Below the pieces are notes generated by a model. The model ran no database searches and was not told the DNA's origin. It worked only from the letters and a program-made list of their open reading frames with translations. DNA of 64,000 bases, taken from assembly GCA_002702655.1 (NCBI GenBank), contig PABB01000064.1, forward strand, positions 62,001-126,000. The letters are read 5' to 3'. This stretch comes from Planctomycetaceae bacterium. Lineage in GTDB: Bacteria; Planctomycetota; Planctomycetia; Pirellulales; Lacipirellulaceae. Positions 17,541 to 26,681 of the stretch are shown in pieces. A program made the translations under genes and the position numbers. Each line of letters begins with the position of its first letter. Positions within the stretch are counted from its first letter, which is position 1.

Positions 17541-19760
17541 GTGTCGTTCCTCTTCCAGTCGCTGCTGACCGTCGGATTGCCGCTGATTGCGGTTCCTACG
17601 GTCATTCACTTGATCAACCTCCGCCGTCGGCGGAAGGTGCAGTGGGCGGCGATGGATTTTCTGCTGGAGAGTCAGCGACGCAATAAGAAGTGGATTCTGC
17701 TGAAGCAATTCCTGCTATTGGCCCTGCGGACGCTGGCCATCGCGCTGGTGGTGCTCATGCTGGCCGGGCCGGTGATCCCGTCGGATTGGGGGCAATTGTT
17801 CGGCCGCGGCGTCACGCATCACGTGTTGCTGGTTGATGACAGCTACTCGATGTCGGACCAACGCGACGGCCGGTCCGTGTTCGACGAGGCGAAACGCGTC
17901 GTGCAGGAGATCCTCCGGCAAGCCGACGGGCGGGCCGAGCAGCAGTTGGTGACGTTGTTGAGATTTTCCGAGTGTCGTCGGCTGGCTGCCGGCGACGGAA
18001 CCCAATGGGAGCGCCGGCCGTTGGACGCCGAGTTGCTCGCGGAGCTACAAAGCGTGTTGGGCAAGTGGCGATCCAGCGAGACCGACGCGGGGCCGATCGA
18101 CGCGTTGCAGGCGGCGCTCAAACTCCCGGAGCCGCAAGCCGACGAATCGACGATTGCGTACGTGATCTCCGACTTTCGCCAGCCGCAGTGGCAGGAGCAG
18201 GCTCAGCTGACGCAGGCTGCGGGGCGACTCAGCGATCGGGTTAGCCAACTGCGGTTGGTCCAGTGCGTCGACGAGTTTCGCGACAATCTGGCCGTGACTC
18301 GGCTGCAGCCGGAGAGCGGCGCCCGCGCCGCGGGCGTGGAAACCTGGTTCGAAGCGGCCGTGGCCAACTACGGCGATCGCGCGGCGCCCGCCGTCACGGT
18401 GGCGGTCGAGCAGGACGGCGGTCGGTTGCCGGCGGTCGTCTTCGACGAGATTGGCCCGGGCGAGGAAATCACGCAGCGGTTCCGCGTTTCGTTCGCGGAT
18501 CCGGGACCGCATGAACTGACCGCCACGTTGGACGCCGACGCCGTCGAACTCGACAACGCGCGTCGTTACGCGATCGACGTGCCGGTGTCGTACCCGGTGT
18601 TGATCATCGACGGCTCGCTGGACGGCGATGACAGCTATTACCTGGTGACCGCATTGAGCCCGGGCGGGCGGAACTTGGCCGGATGGGCTCCGCAGGTCGA
18701 GCCGGTCAGCTTCTTGCGTCGCCACGACGAGTTGGAGAAGTTCGCCGCGATCTTCCTGCTCGACGTGCCGCGGATCGACGAGTCGGACGTCGCCGCTCTG
18801 GAAGAATATGTTCGCGGCGGCGGCGGGATCGCCATTTTCGTCGGCCCGCAAACGGGCCGCGACTTTTTCAATCGCCAACTGTATCGCGACGGCGAAGGAC
18901 TCGCCGCGGCGCCGTTGGACGTGCCCACGCAATTGCTGCGTGACGCTGAACCGGGCGTCGCCGATCTGCAGGTCGGCAATCACCCGGTGTTTCGCGTGTT
19001 TGCGGGGCAGCGCAACGGTTTTTTGCCGTTGGCGACCGTCGACTTCTACTACGCGCTGCAAGCGGCCTGGCAGCCGCCGACCTCCGGCGACGTGCGCACG
19101 CTGGCGAGCTTGCGCAACGGCGCCCCGGTCGTGCTGGAAAAACGCCTGGGCGAGGGCCGCGTGTTGCTTCAACTGACCAAGCTGTCTCCGCAGCCCACGC
19201 AACTGGGCGTGTGGAACAACTGGAGCCTCAACCCGGTGTTCCCCGTGCTGGCCAATGAGATGGTGGGCTACCTCTCGGCGCAGCACGCCGCGCCGCCGCC
19301 GCGGATCGCCGGCAGTCCGCTCGTGTTGTCGTTGCCCGAGGAGCAGTTCGAACCCGACGTGCGCGTCACCGCTCCCGGCGCCAAAAGCGCGGTCGCCGTC
19401 ACGGCCGAAACGCGCGACGGCAAGCACGTCGCCGAGTTGGCGGACGATGCCGCTGCGGGGATCTGGAAGGTCGAGCTGACCGGGCGCGACGGCAAGCAGG
19501 CGACGCAATACTTGGCCGTGAATCCGCCGCGGGGCGAGGGCGACCTGCACTTTCTCAACGAGGCCGGTTTGCAGGAGCGGTTGCCGGGCGTCGACTACCA
19601 GTACATGCAATCGACCAGTTTGGGCGGCGACGAAGAGCAATTGGCCGGCGTACGGCTGCAGGATTCGCTGCTGTACGCGCTGCTGGCGGCTCTGGTGATT
19701 GAGCAGATCGTGGCCTACGCAGCCAGTTACCACGCCGACGGCGCGCGGAGGTCGACATGA
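17541..19760 (+). CDS. BatA-like membrane vWA protein
   Basis: The GTG at 17541 is taken as the start, because the protein then opens with the family's usual first helix (SFLFQSLLTVGLPLIAVP), giving 739 residues; the frame upstream is junk-like. There are two N-terminal membrane segments (about 3-24 and 57-79) around the conserved RRRRKVQW...FLLESQRRNKKW stretch. A vWA domain begins at about 93, with MIDAS residues DDSYS (99-103). A long periplasmic-type beta-rich region follows, and a final membrane helix lies at about 714-733. The protein resembles BatA/aerotolerance-operon proteins. Its stop overlaps the next start (ATGA), so the two vWA proteins are probably made together. Confidence 0.94.
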   Translation: MSFLFQSLLTVGLPLIAVPTVIHLINLRRRRKVQWAAMDFLLESQRRNKKWILLKQFLLLALRTLAIALVVLMLAGPVIPSDWGQLFGRGVTHHVLLVDDSYSMSDQRDGRSVFDEAKRVVQEILRQADGRAEQQLVTLLRFSECRRLAAGDGTQWERRPLDAELLAELQSVLGKWRSSETDAGPIDALQAALKLPEPQADESTIAYVISDFRQPQWQEQAQLTQAAGRLSDRVSQLRLVQCVDEFRDNLAVTRLQPESGARAAGVETWFEAAVANYGDRAAPAVTVAVEQDGGRLPAVVFDEIGPGEEITQRFRVSFADPGPHELTATLDADAVELDNARRYAIDVPVSYPVLIIDGSLDGDDSYYLVTALSPGGRNLAGWAPQVEPVSFLRRHDELEKFAAIFLLDVPRIDESDVAALEEYVRGGGGIAIFVGPQTGRDFFNRQLYRDGEGLAAAPLDVPTQLLRDAEPGVADLQVGNHPVFRVFAGQRNGFLPLATVDFYYALQAAWQPPTSGDVRTLASLRNGAPVVLEKRLGEGRVLLQLTKLSPQPTQLGVWNNWSLNPVFPVLANEMVGYLSAQHAAPPPRIAGSPLVLSLPEEQFEPDVRVTAPGAKSAVAVTAETRDGKHVAELADDAAAGIWKVELTGRDGKQATQYLAVNPPRGEGDLHFLNEAGLQERLPGVDYQYMQSTSLGGDEEQLAGVRLQDSLLYALLAALVIEQIVAYAASYHADGARRST

Positions 19761-22261
19761 TCCACCGCGCAATGCTGGCCGCCAGCGACGCGACGGCCGC
19801 GGCCGTCGACGCCCTCAACGGCGCCGCGGCCGAGGGCGTGACGAGTTACCACCTGCTGCGGCTCGAGCAGTTCGACGACCCGCGGATCATGTGGGGCGTC
19901 GTGGCCGCGATCACCGCGGTGCTGACATCGTTGGTGGCGTGGCAGTATCGCCGCGAGAGCGGCTCAGTGCCGACTTTAGCGGCTTGGACGCTGGGCTTGT
20001 TGCGCGTGCTGGCAATCGTCGCCGCGATCGTTTTCTTCCTGGGCCCCGTCAAACGCACCGATCGCCGCGTCGTGACGCAGTCGCGCGTGGAAGTGCTCGT
20101 CGACGCTAGCCAAAGCATGACCGTCGCCGACGAGCCGAGCGCTGACTCGCAGCAGCAAACCCGCGCCGCCGCTGCGGCTGCCGTGCTGACCGACTCCCCG
20201 CTCATTGCGGAGCTGCGCTCGCAACACGACGTTTCAATGCGCGTGTTTGACGGGACCACGCGCCGCGTGGCCGCTTGGCTGCGCCGCCAAAATGTTGACG
20301 CCGCGGAGGCGAACGAAGCACCGCAGGGCGAGCCCGACTCAGCGGACGAACCGCCCGCGGATTGGGCCGCCGGCCTGCAGCCCACCGGGGCGGTCACGCA
20401 CTTGGGCGACGCGCTGGCCGAGTTGCTCGACGATTCGGCGGGCGGGCCGCTCGCGGGCGTGGTGGTGCTCACCGATGGCGGCAACAACGGCGGCGTCGAC
20501 CCGCTGGCCGCGGCGGATCGTGCGGCGGAGGCGAGCGTGCCGGTCGCAACGGCCGGGCTCGGTTCGACGCAGCCGCGTCGCAACGCACGGCTACAGGAGT
20601 TGATCGCGCCCTCCCGCGCCTACCCGGACGACCAGGTGACGGTGCGGGCTCAGGTGTTTGGCGAGGGCCTCCGCGGCCGACAAGTCGAGGTGGAACTGGT
20701 CGCGCGCCGCATGCAGGGCGACGCGGCCGGCGCCGAAACAGTCGTAGGGCGCGAGGCGGTCGCGTTTGAAGATGACGCGGAGACCCGCCCGGTGGAGTTC
20801 TCGCTGGAGCCGACGGAGATCGGCCGTCTGGAACTCGAGGCCCGGTTGTCCCCGCCCGCCGACGATCAGTATCCCGGCGACAACACGGCCGTCGCTGAGA
20901 TGAGCGTGGTGGAAACCAGCACGCGCGTACTGCTGATGGCCGGCTCGGCGACGCGCGACTATCGATTTTTGCGCAACCAGTTGTTCCGTGATCGTCACGC
21001 CACGGTCGACGTGCTGCTGCAGTCGTCGCCGACGGGGATTTCGCAGGAATCGAATCGCATTTTGACGGAATTCCCCAGCGATCGCGAAACGCTGTTTCAG
21101 TACGACGCGATCGTGGCGTTCGATCCCGATTGGACCCGGCTCGACGCGGGCCAGGTCGACCTGCTGGACGAGTGGGTCGCCGACGAATCGGGCGGCCTGA
21201 TTGTCGTGGCCGGCCCCGTGTTCACCGCAGCCTGGGTCCAAAGCCCCGAGCAGGCGAAGATCCGCAGCCTCTACCCGGTCGAGTTCCAGCGGCGACTCAC
21301 CCTGATGGACGACGGCGTCTACGGTTCGAAGCAGCCCTGGCCGCTGGCATTTTCCCGTGCCGGCGAAGAAGCCGATTTCCTGTGGCTGGCCGAAACACCG
21401 CTCGAAAGCGAGCAAGCCTGGCTGTCGTTCCCCGGCGTCTACGGCTGCTATGCCGTGAAAGGCCCCAAGCCCGCCGCGACGGTCTACGCTCGCTACAGCG
21501 ATCCCGACGCGGGAATTTCCGCCGAGTTGCCCGTGTACTTTGCCGAGCAGTTTTACGGCGGCGGCCGCGTGTTTTACATGGGCAGCGGCGAAATGTGGCG
21601 GTTGCGGTCGGTTGACACCAAGTATTTCGAAAAGCTGTACACGCAACTCGTGCGGCATGTGAGCCAGGGGCGATTGCTGCGCGGTTCGTCGCGAGGGCGG
21701 TTGTTGGTCGAGCGCGATCGCTACAGCGTGGGCGAGGTCGTGGTCGTGCGCGCCCAGTTGTCCACAGCCAGCCGCGAACCGTATGTCGCCGAGCGCGTGA
21801 CCGCCCGCGTGACGGATCCCGATGGCGCGGGCCGCAACGTCGTTCTGACCGCCGATGCTAAGCAAGCGGGGAACTTCGTGGGGCAATTCGCCGTCTCACG
21901 TGACGGGGCGTATCGAATCGAGTTGCCGATTCCCGATGCGCTCGACGAGCAGCTTTCGCGGCGGATCCAGGTCGCGGCGCCCGATGCGGAGTTCCGCCAG
22001 ACTCGCCGCGACGAGGCGCTGCTGGCCGCGGTCGCCCAACGGACTGACGGCCGCTACTACGCCGACGTCACCACCCTGGCGACCGGCGGCAACGGCCTGC
22101 CGCCGCTGGCGAGTCTGTTCCCGAGCCGCGCGGAGACCCGGATCGTCCGCGGCAAGCCCGATCAACAATTCACGGAGAGACTCAATCAGGTTTTGCTCGG
22201 CGTGATTGCCGGCGCACTTTTTCTGGAGTGGACGCTTCGGCGCTTATTGCGTTTGGCGTAG
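19757..22261 (+). CDS. Membrane vWA protein with glutamine-amidotransferase-like region
   Basis: This 834-residue protein overlaps the preceding gene by 4 bp (ATGA). Two membrane helices are at about 46-63 and 77-95, and a third near the C-terminus at about 809-827. The vWA domain starts at about 110, with MIDAS residues DASQS (116-120), and includes VVVLTDGGNNGG. The middle of the protein (about 380-640) looks like the non-catalytic class I glutamine amidotransferase-like domain common in large planctomycete vWA proteins; no catalytic Cys was seen. It is probably an envelope-exposed partner of the MoxR ATPase and the BatA-like protein upstream. Confidence 0.93.
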   Translation: MIHRAMLAASDATAAAVDALNGAAAEGVTSYHLLRLEQFDDPRIMWGVVAAITAVLTSLVAWQYRRESGSVPTLAAWTLGLLRVLAIVAAIVFFLGPVKRTDRRVVTQSRVEVLVDASQSMTVADEPSADSQQQTRAAAAAAVLTDSPLIAELRSQHDVSMRVFDGTTRRVAAWLRRQNVDAAEANEAPQGEPDSADEPPADWAAGLQPTGAVTHLGDALAELLDDSAGGPLAGVVVLTDGGNNGGVDPLAAADRAAEASVPVATAGLGSTQPRRNARLQELIAPSRAYPDDQVTVRAQVFGEGLRGRQVEVELVARRMQGDAAGAETVVGREAVAFEDDAETRPVEFSLEPTEIGRLELEARLSPPADDQYPGDNTAVAEMSVVETSTRVLLMAGSATRDYRFLRNQLFRDRHATVDVLLQSSPTGISQESNRILTEFPSDRETLFQYDAIVAFDPDWTRLDAGQVDLLDEWVADESGGLIVVAGPVFTAAWVQSPEQAKIRSLYPVEFQRRLTLMDDGVYGSKQPWPLAFSRAGEEADFLWLAETPLESEQAWLSFPGVYGCYAVKGPKPAATVYARYSDPDAGISAELPVYFAEQFYGGGRVFYMGSGEMWRLRSVDTKYFEKLYTQLVRHVSQGRLLRGSSRGRLLVERDRYSVGEVVVVRAQLSTASREPYVAERVTARVTDPDGAGRNVVLTADAKQAGNFVGQFAVSRDGAYRIELPIPDALDEQLSRRIQVAAPDAEFRQTRRDEALLAAVAQRTDGRYYADVTTLATGGNGLPPLASLFPSRAETRIVRGKPDQQFTERLNQVLLGVIAGALFLEWTLRRLLRLA

Positions 22262-22391
22262 CAACCGCCGAGACCGCGCAAGGCGAGCTTGGTCAATTGG
22301 GCGACAGAAACGATCACAGCAAAGAAGATAATGACACGCACAGAATGCAACTCGCGGCGTTAGAAAGTCAGGCGGACTGCAACGTCCGAGA

Positions 22392-22465
22392 GTGCCACTG
22401 CTGGCTCGTCCAGCAGTGGGCGGTTTGTACCCGCTTCGCACTGTTGGACGAGCCAGCAGTGGCAC
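22392..22465. repeat. Nested inverted repeat (REP-like element)
   Basis: Two 27-base arms (22392-22418 and 22439-22465) are inverted copies with one mismatch, separated by 20 bases. Each arm is itself a hairpin: CACTGCTGG and CCAGCAGTG around a CTCGT loop. The element lies in the 239-bp gap between the vWA gene and the next membrane gene. The structure resembles bacterial REP/BIME elements; no transposase is nearby. Confidence 0.85.
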
Positions 22466-22500
22466 GTGGCAAATACAAACAACGGCAGTAGAGAACCTGC

Positions 22501-24801
22501 ATGGCCACCGCAGCCCCGCAATTTGAGATTCCTCGTCCCGTCGCGCACACCATTTCGCGGCTGCGGTGGATGGTGCGCGCCTACGTGTGGCTGGAAGGCC
22601 TCTTCGCTGTGGTCGCCGCCCTGGGAGCCGCCTACTGGTTGGGGTTGCTGCTCGACTGGCTGTTCGAGCCCACGCCCGCGGTCCGGTTTCTCTTGTGGGG
22701 AGCCGCCCTCGCCGCAGCGCTGTGGGCCCTGTACCGCTTCATTGGGCGGCGGCTGTTTGTCGGACTGCCGGACGACAGTTTGGCGTTGCTCATCGAGCGG
22801 CAGCATCCCAATCTGCGCGAGGGACTGATCACCACCGTTCAGGCGGGCGACGGCCGCCACCGCGAGGGCTATCACCCGCAGCTTATCGCCCAAACCAGCC
22901 GGAGCGCGGCCGAGTCTGTCGACCAGATTCGCTTGGCCAGCGTGTTCAACGCCCGGCCGCTGGCGATCAAGGCCGCGCTGGCGTTGCTCGCGATTGCGTC
23001 GGTTGCGGGATTCGCGTGGCGCTCGCCGGACGCGTTTGCCTTCTGGGGGCAGCGGATGACGTTCAGCCGCGAGTTGTGGCCCCGCGCCGTGCATTTGACG
23101 GTCGAGGGCTTCGGTCGCGATCGCGATGCGCGCACAGTCCGCGTCGCCCGCGACGCCACCTTTGAGGTGCACGTGGCCGCGTCGATCGTCGATGGGTTCA
23201 CCGCGCCCGACGAAGTGGAGATCCGCTGGCGGCGGGCGAGCGACGGTCTGGGCAGCCGCGACCCGATGCTGAAGGTCGGCGATGCCGTGCCGGGGCGCGA
23301 CGACGCTCAGCAGTACCGCTACGAATTCAAGGTGACGAGCGACATTGAGTTCGACGTCATCGGCGGCGACGATCGCGTTCGCCATCTGCGGCTGATTGCC
23401 GTGGAACGCCCGGCCGTGTCGCGGGCTGTGCTGCAGATCGTCTACCCGGAGTACCTCGAGCGCGAGCCGCGCGAAATCGTGTTGAGCAAACGCGCCGACT
23501 TGCCGCAAGGCTCCAGCGGCGTCTGCCGCATCGCTTGCACCAAACCGCTGGCCTCGGCCCGCGTTTACCAGCCAAGTCGTCAGGAGGACTTGCCCACGGC
23601 CATTGATCCTGCCAATCCGCGGCAGTTGAGTTTCCCGCTGTCGGCGGCCGACGGGGATCAGCAGGTGGCCGTCATGTTAACCGACCTCGACGGCGTCGAG
23701 AGCCTCGCGCCCTACAACCTGGCCGTCAGCGTCACGCCCGACCTGCCGCCGGAGTTGTCGATCCAACTGCGCGGCATCGGCACGGCGGTCACGCCTACGG
23801 CGCGCATCCCTGCGGCGGGGACTGTCGTCGATGACTACGCCGTGCGCGAGGCGTGGTTTGAATACCAGATTGATCAGCAGAAGCCGCAACGGCGCGCGTT
23901 GGCCGACGTAGCGAGCGGATTCCCGCGGCTCAAGCTCGCCGAGACATTCGACCTGGCCGAGGACGATCCCGAGAGTCGCGAGCCGATGGTCGATCTGAAG
24001 CCGGGTCAACGGTTGGCGTTTCGGCTGCAGGCGAGCGACTATTTTGACCTGGAGGCCGATCCACGCGTCGGCTCCAGCCAGCGGTTCTTGCTCGATGTCG
24101 TGACGCCATCGCAATTGCGAGCCCTGTTGGAAAAACGCGAGTTGGGACTCCGGCAACGATTCGAGGCGATCTACGAGAAGATGAGCGGCGTGGGCGATTT
24201 GCTGACGCGGATTGAGCCGCCGGGTATCGCTGCAGAAACTGAAGAAGCCGCAGCCGACACCGCCGAGGACGATACAGACGAAGGTGAGGGCGACGCGTCG
24301 AGCGACGACGGCGACGCCCCGCCCGACCCTCAACGGCAGTTCCGCCGCGACCTGTCGCGCATCGTCGGCGCCCAGCAGAACGCCACGCAGTTGGCGTTCG
24401 AGACGGCCGGCGTGGCCGACGGGTTCGAGGAGATCCTCGCCGAACTGTCCAACAACCGCGTCGACACCGAGGAACTGCGGACGCGGCTGGAAGACGGCAT
24501 CGCCGTTCCCCTGCGAGCGATCGCCGCGGAGCAATTGCCGGAGTTGGAGCGGCTGCTGGCGGCCCACCAGCAGGCTCACCAGGCCCGCGCAGACGACGCG
24601 GCCGCTACTCTCAACGCGACCCGAATCCAGGCCGACGCCACAATCGAGGCGATGAAGGCAGTTTTGGATCGGATGTTGGAACTGGAAAGTTATAATGAGC
24701 TGGTCGACCTGCTGCGGGAAATTGTCGCTGAGCAGCAGGAGATCAACGACGCCACCCAGCAGCAGCAGCGCGAACGTTTGCGACGGCTGCTCGAGGATTG
24801 A
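22501..24801 (+). CDS. DUF4175-like membrane protein with coiled-coil tail
   Basis: This 766-residue protein has three N-terminal membrane segments (about 28-52, 60-80 and 160-180), the third after a conserved segment LPDDSLALLIERQHPNLREG. A large beta-rich region follows (about 190-540). After an acidic low-complexity linker (about 580-620) the C-terminus is helical and Gln/Glu-rich. The layout resembles DUF4175/TIGR02302-type proteins, although I cannot confirm homology by eye. Position inside the MoxR/vWA block and the next Gln-rich genes suggests a structural envelope role. Confidence 0.9.
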   Translation: MATAAPQFEIPRPVAHTISRLRWMVRAYVWLEGLFAVVAALGAAYWLGLLLDWLFEPTPAVRFLLWGAALAAALWALYRFIGRRLFVGLPDDSLALLIERQHPNLREGLITTVQAGDGRHREGYHPQLIAQTSRSAAESVDQIRLASVFNARPLAIKAALALLAIASVAGFAWRSPDAFAFWGQRMTFSRELWPRAVHLTVEGFGRDRDARTVRVARDATFEVHVAASIVDGFTAPDEVEIRWRRASDGLGSRDPMLKVGDAVPGRDDAQQYRYEFKVTSDIEFDVIGGDDRVRHLRLIAVERPAVSRAVLQIVYPEYLEREPREIVLSKRADLPQGSSGVCRIACTKPLASARVYQPSRQEDLPTAIDPANPRQLSFPLSAADGDQQVAVMLTDLDGVESLAPYNLAVSVTPDLPPELSIQLRGIGTAVTPTARIPAAGTVVDDYAVREAWFEYQIDQQKPQRRALADVASGFPRLKLAETFDLAEDDPESREPMVDLKPGQRLAFRLQASDYFDLEADPRVGSSQRFLLDVVTPSQLRALLEKRELGLRQRFEAIYEKMSGVGDLLTRIEPPGIAAETEEAAADTAEDDTDEGEGDASSDDGDAPPDPQRQFRRDLSRIVGAQQNATQLAFETAGVADGFEEILAELSNNRVDTEELRTRLEDGIAVPLRAIAAEQLPELERLLAAHQQAHQARADDAAATLNATRIQADATIEAMKAVLDRMLELESYNELVDLLREIVAEQQEINDATQQQQRERLRRLLED

Positions 24802-24866
24802 CGCCCCGCCTACGATCATTTCGTGGCCGCCGTGGACTGCCCCGCCAAGTCGCCCAGGTGCTGCCG

Positions 24867-26681
24867 ATGTTCACTTGCCGCCCACCGTTCCCCCGGACCG
24901 AGCCGTCGGCGCCGCCGCATCGATTCTGTCGCGACTTTCTCACTGCGTTGACGGCTGCTGCGGCGCTGGTGGCAAGCGTGCCGCGGGTTTGGTCGCAAGA
25001 GCCTGACGCGCCCGCAGCAACCGCGGCGAGCGAGTTGAGTCTCGCCGACCGCGAATCGCGACTTGCCGAGCGATTTGATCGGCTGGAGTTGCTCGCCGAG
25101 CGGTTGGCCGAACTGTCCAGCAGCACGCAACCTCGCCGGGCGCGTGTCCTGCGCGAGCTGGTGGCCCGCAGTCGCGACCGCGATCTGGCCGGCGACTTTG
25201 ACCAGATCATCGCGGCGCTCGAAGGGGAAAGCTACTCCGCGGCGATGCAGCAGCAAGCGGCCGTGCAGTCCGAGCTGGCCCAACTCCTCGAACTGCTGCT
25301 GCAGGAGGACCGTGATTCGCAGATCGAGTCCGATCGCAAGCGGATCGGCGCCTACCTGAAAGAGCTTAAGCTGATCATTCGCATGCAGCGGGGCGTCAAG
25401 GGACGCACCGACGGCGGCGACGACGCGGAGAAACTCGCCGGCGACCAGCAGCGAATCGAGCAGAAGGCCGGCCAGCTCGGGGGCGACATTCAGAAATCCG
25501 ATGGTTCGCAGAGCAAAGACGGTCAACCGTCCAGCGGCCAGTCGGGCGAAGGCGCTGAACCCGGTGACTCGGACAAGCAGGCGCAGGACTCCAGCGATTC
25601 GCCAACGCCGCAAGAGCAAGAGCAGTCCGGTGATCAGCAGGATGGCGACCAGCCGGAGGAGTCGGCGCAGAGCGGCGACAAACCGTCCGGCGATCAACAA
25701 AGCGGCGAGGGCCAGCAGAATCAGTCGCCCTCAGACCAGCAGTCGCCGGGGCAACAATCGCAGGGTCAGCAATCACAAGGGCAGCAATCACAAGGGCAGC
25801 AATCGCAGGGCGGCGGGCAATCTTCGCCAAGCCAATCGCCGCCACAACAGAATCAAAGCCCGGCTGACAAGGCTGTCGAGCGAATTCGCCAAGCGCAACA
25901 GCGCATGCAGCAGGCTCAGGAGCGTCTGGAGAAGTCGCAACGCGAGGGCGCCGTCGAGGAGCAAGAGCAAGCGCTGCAGGAGCTTGAGCAAGCCAAAGCC
26001 GAACTGGAACGCATTCTGCGACAACTGCGCGAGGAGGAACTCGAGCGGACGCTCGTGCTGTTGGAAGCGCGACTGCGAAAGATGCTGGAAGCGCAAATCG
26101 AGGTTTACGAGCAAACGAAGAAGCTCGACGCGGCGACCGAAGCGCCCGTCCACGAACGCGAAATCGCCGCGGCCCGACTCAGCCGCTCCGAGCAGCAGAT
26201 CATTCGCGACGCCGAGCGGGCCCTGATTCTGCTGCGCGAAGACGGTACGTCGGTCGCATTCCCCGAGGCGATCGAGCAGGCCCGCGGCGACATGGAGATG
26301 ATCGCCGACCGACTGACCCGCCTGCAGACCAGCCTCATCACCCAGGGGCTCGAGGAGGACGTGATTGCCTCGCTGGAGGAGTCGTTGGCCGCGATGCAGC
26401 GGGCGTTGCAGGAATTGCGGGAGCAGCAGGCGCGTGGGGGGCAGCAACAGCCAGGGGGCGGCGAGCCGGGCGAGCAGCCGCTAGTGGCCCGAATCGCCGA
26501 ATTGCGTATGATTCGCTCGTTGCAGGCCCGGGTGAACGGGCAAACCCGCCGGTATGGCGCCCTGATCGAAGGTGAATTGGCCTTCGACGCAGAGATTCGT
26601 GCCATACTGGACGAGTTGGCCCTGCGGCAACAACGGATTTTCCAGGCGGCCCACGACCTCGATACGGACGAAAACCGATGA
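24867..26681 (+). CDS. Exported Gln-rich coiled-coil protein
   Basis: The start at 24867 gives 604 residues and a signal peptide that ends at about RVWSQEP. An in-frame TTG at 24798, overlapping the previous stop, is an alternative that would place 23 residues ahead of the signal. Residues of about 60-190 are helical. A low-complexity zone (about 205-330) is made of Ser, Gln, Gly, Asp and Pro and includes four near-identical GQQSQ units. A long coiled coil follows (about 330-560), with heptad-like RIRQAQQRMQQAQERLEK. There is no enzyme motif. It overlaps the next gene by 4 bp. It could be a spacer or structural component of the envelope complex. Confidence 0.9.
   Translation: MFTCRPPFPRTEPSAPPHRFCRDFLTALTAAAALVASVPRVWSQEPDAPAATAASELSLADRESRLAERFDRLELLAERLAELSSSTQPRRARVLRELVARSRDRDLAGDFDQIIAALEGESYSAAMQQQAAVQSELAQLLELLLQEDRDSQIESDRKRIGAYLKELKLIIRMQRGVKGRTDGGDDAEKLAGDQQRIEQKAGQLGGDIQKSDGSQSKDGQPSSGQSGEGAEPGDSDKQAQDSSDSPTPQEQEQSGDQQDGDQPEESAQSGDKPSGDQQSGEGQQNQSPSDQQSPGQQSQGQQSQGQQSQGQQSQGGGQSSPSQSPPQQNQSPADKAVERIRQAQQRMQQAQERLEKSQREGAVEEQEQALQELEQAKAELERILRQLREEELERTLVLLEARLRKMLEAQIEVYEQTKKLDAATEAPVHEREIAAARLSRSEQQIIRDAERALILLREDGTSVAFPEAIEQARGDMEMIADRLTRLQTSLITQGLEEDVIASLEESLAAMQRALQELREQQARGGQQQPGGGEPGEQPLVARIAELRMIRSLQARVNGQTRRYGALIEGELAFDAEIRAILDELALRQQRIFQAAHDLDTDENR
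25749..25808 (+). repeat. Four tandem 15-bp coding repeats (GQQSQ)
   Basis: Four consecutive 15-base units each encode Gly-Gln-Gln-Ser-Gln and differ only at third codon positions. They lie in the low-complexity linker of the 24867-26681 protein. Synonymous drift between units indicates selection on the peptide rather than recent slippage. Confidence 0.9.

Noticed and set aside
25749-25808. Short tandem repeats as a possible CRISPR array
   Set aside because: The 15-base units have no spacers and translate as GQQSQ within an open protein frame.
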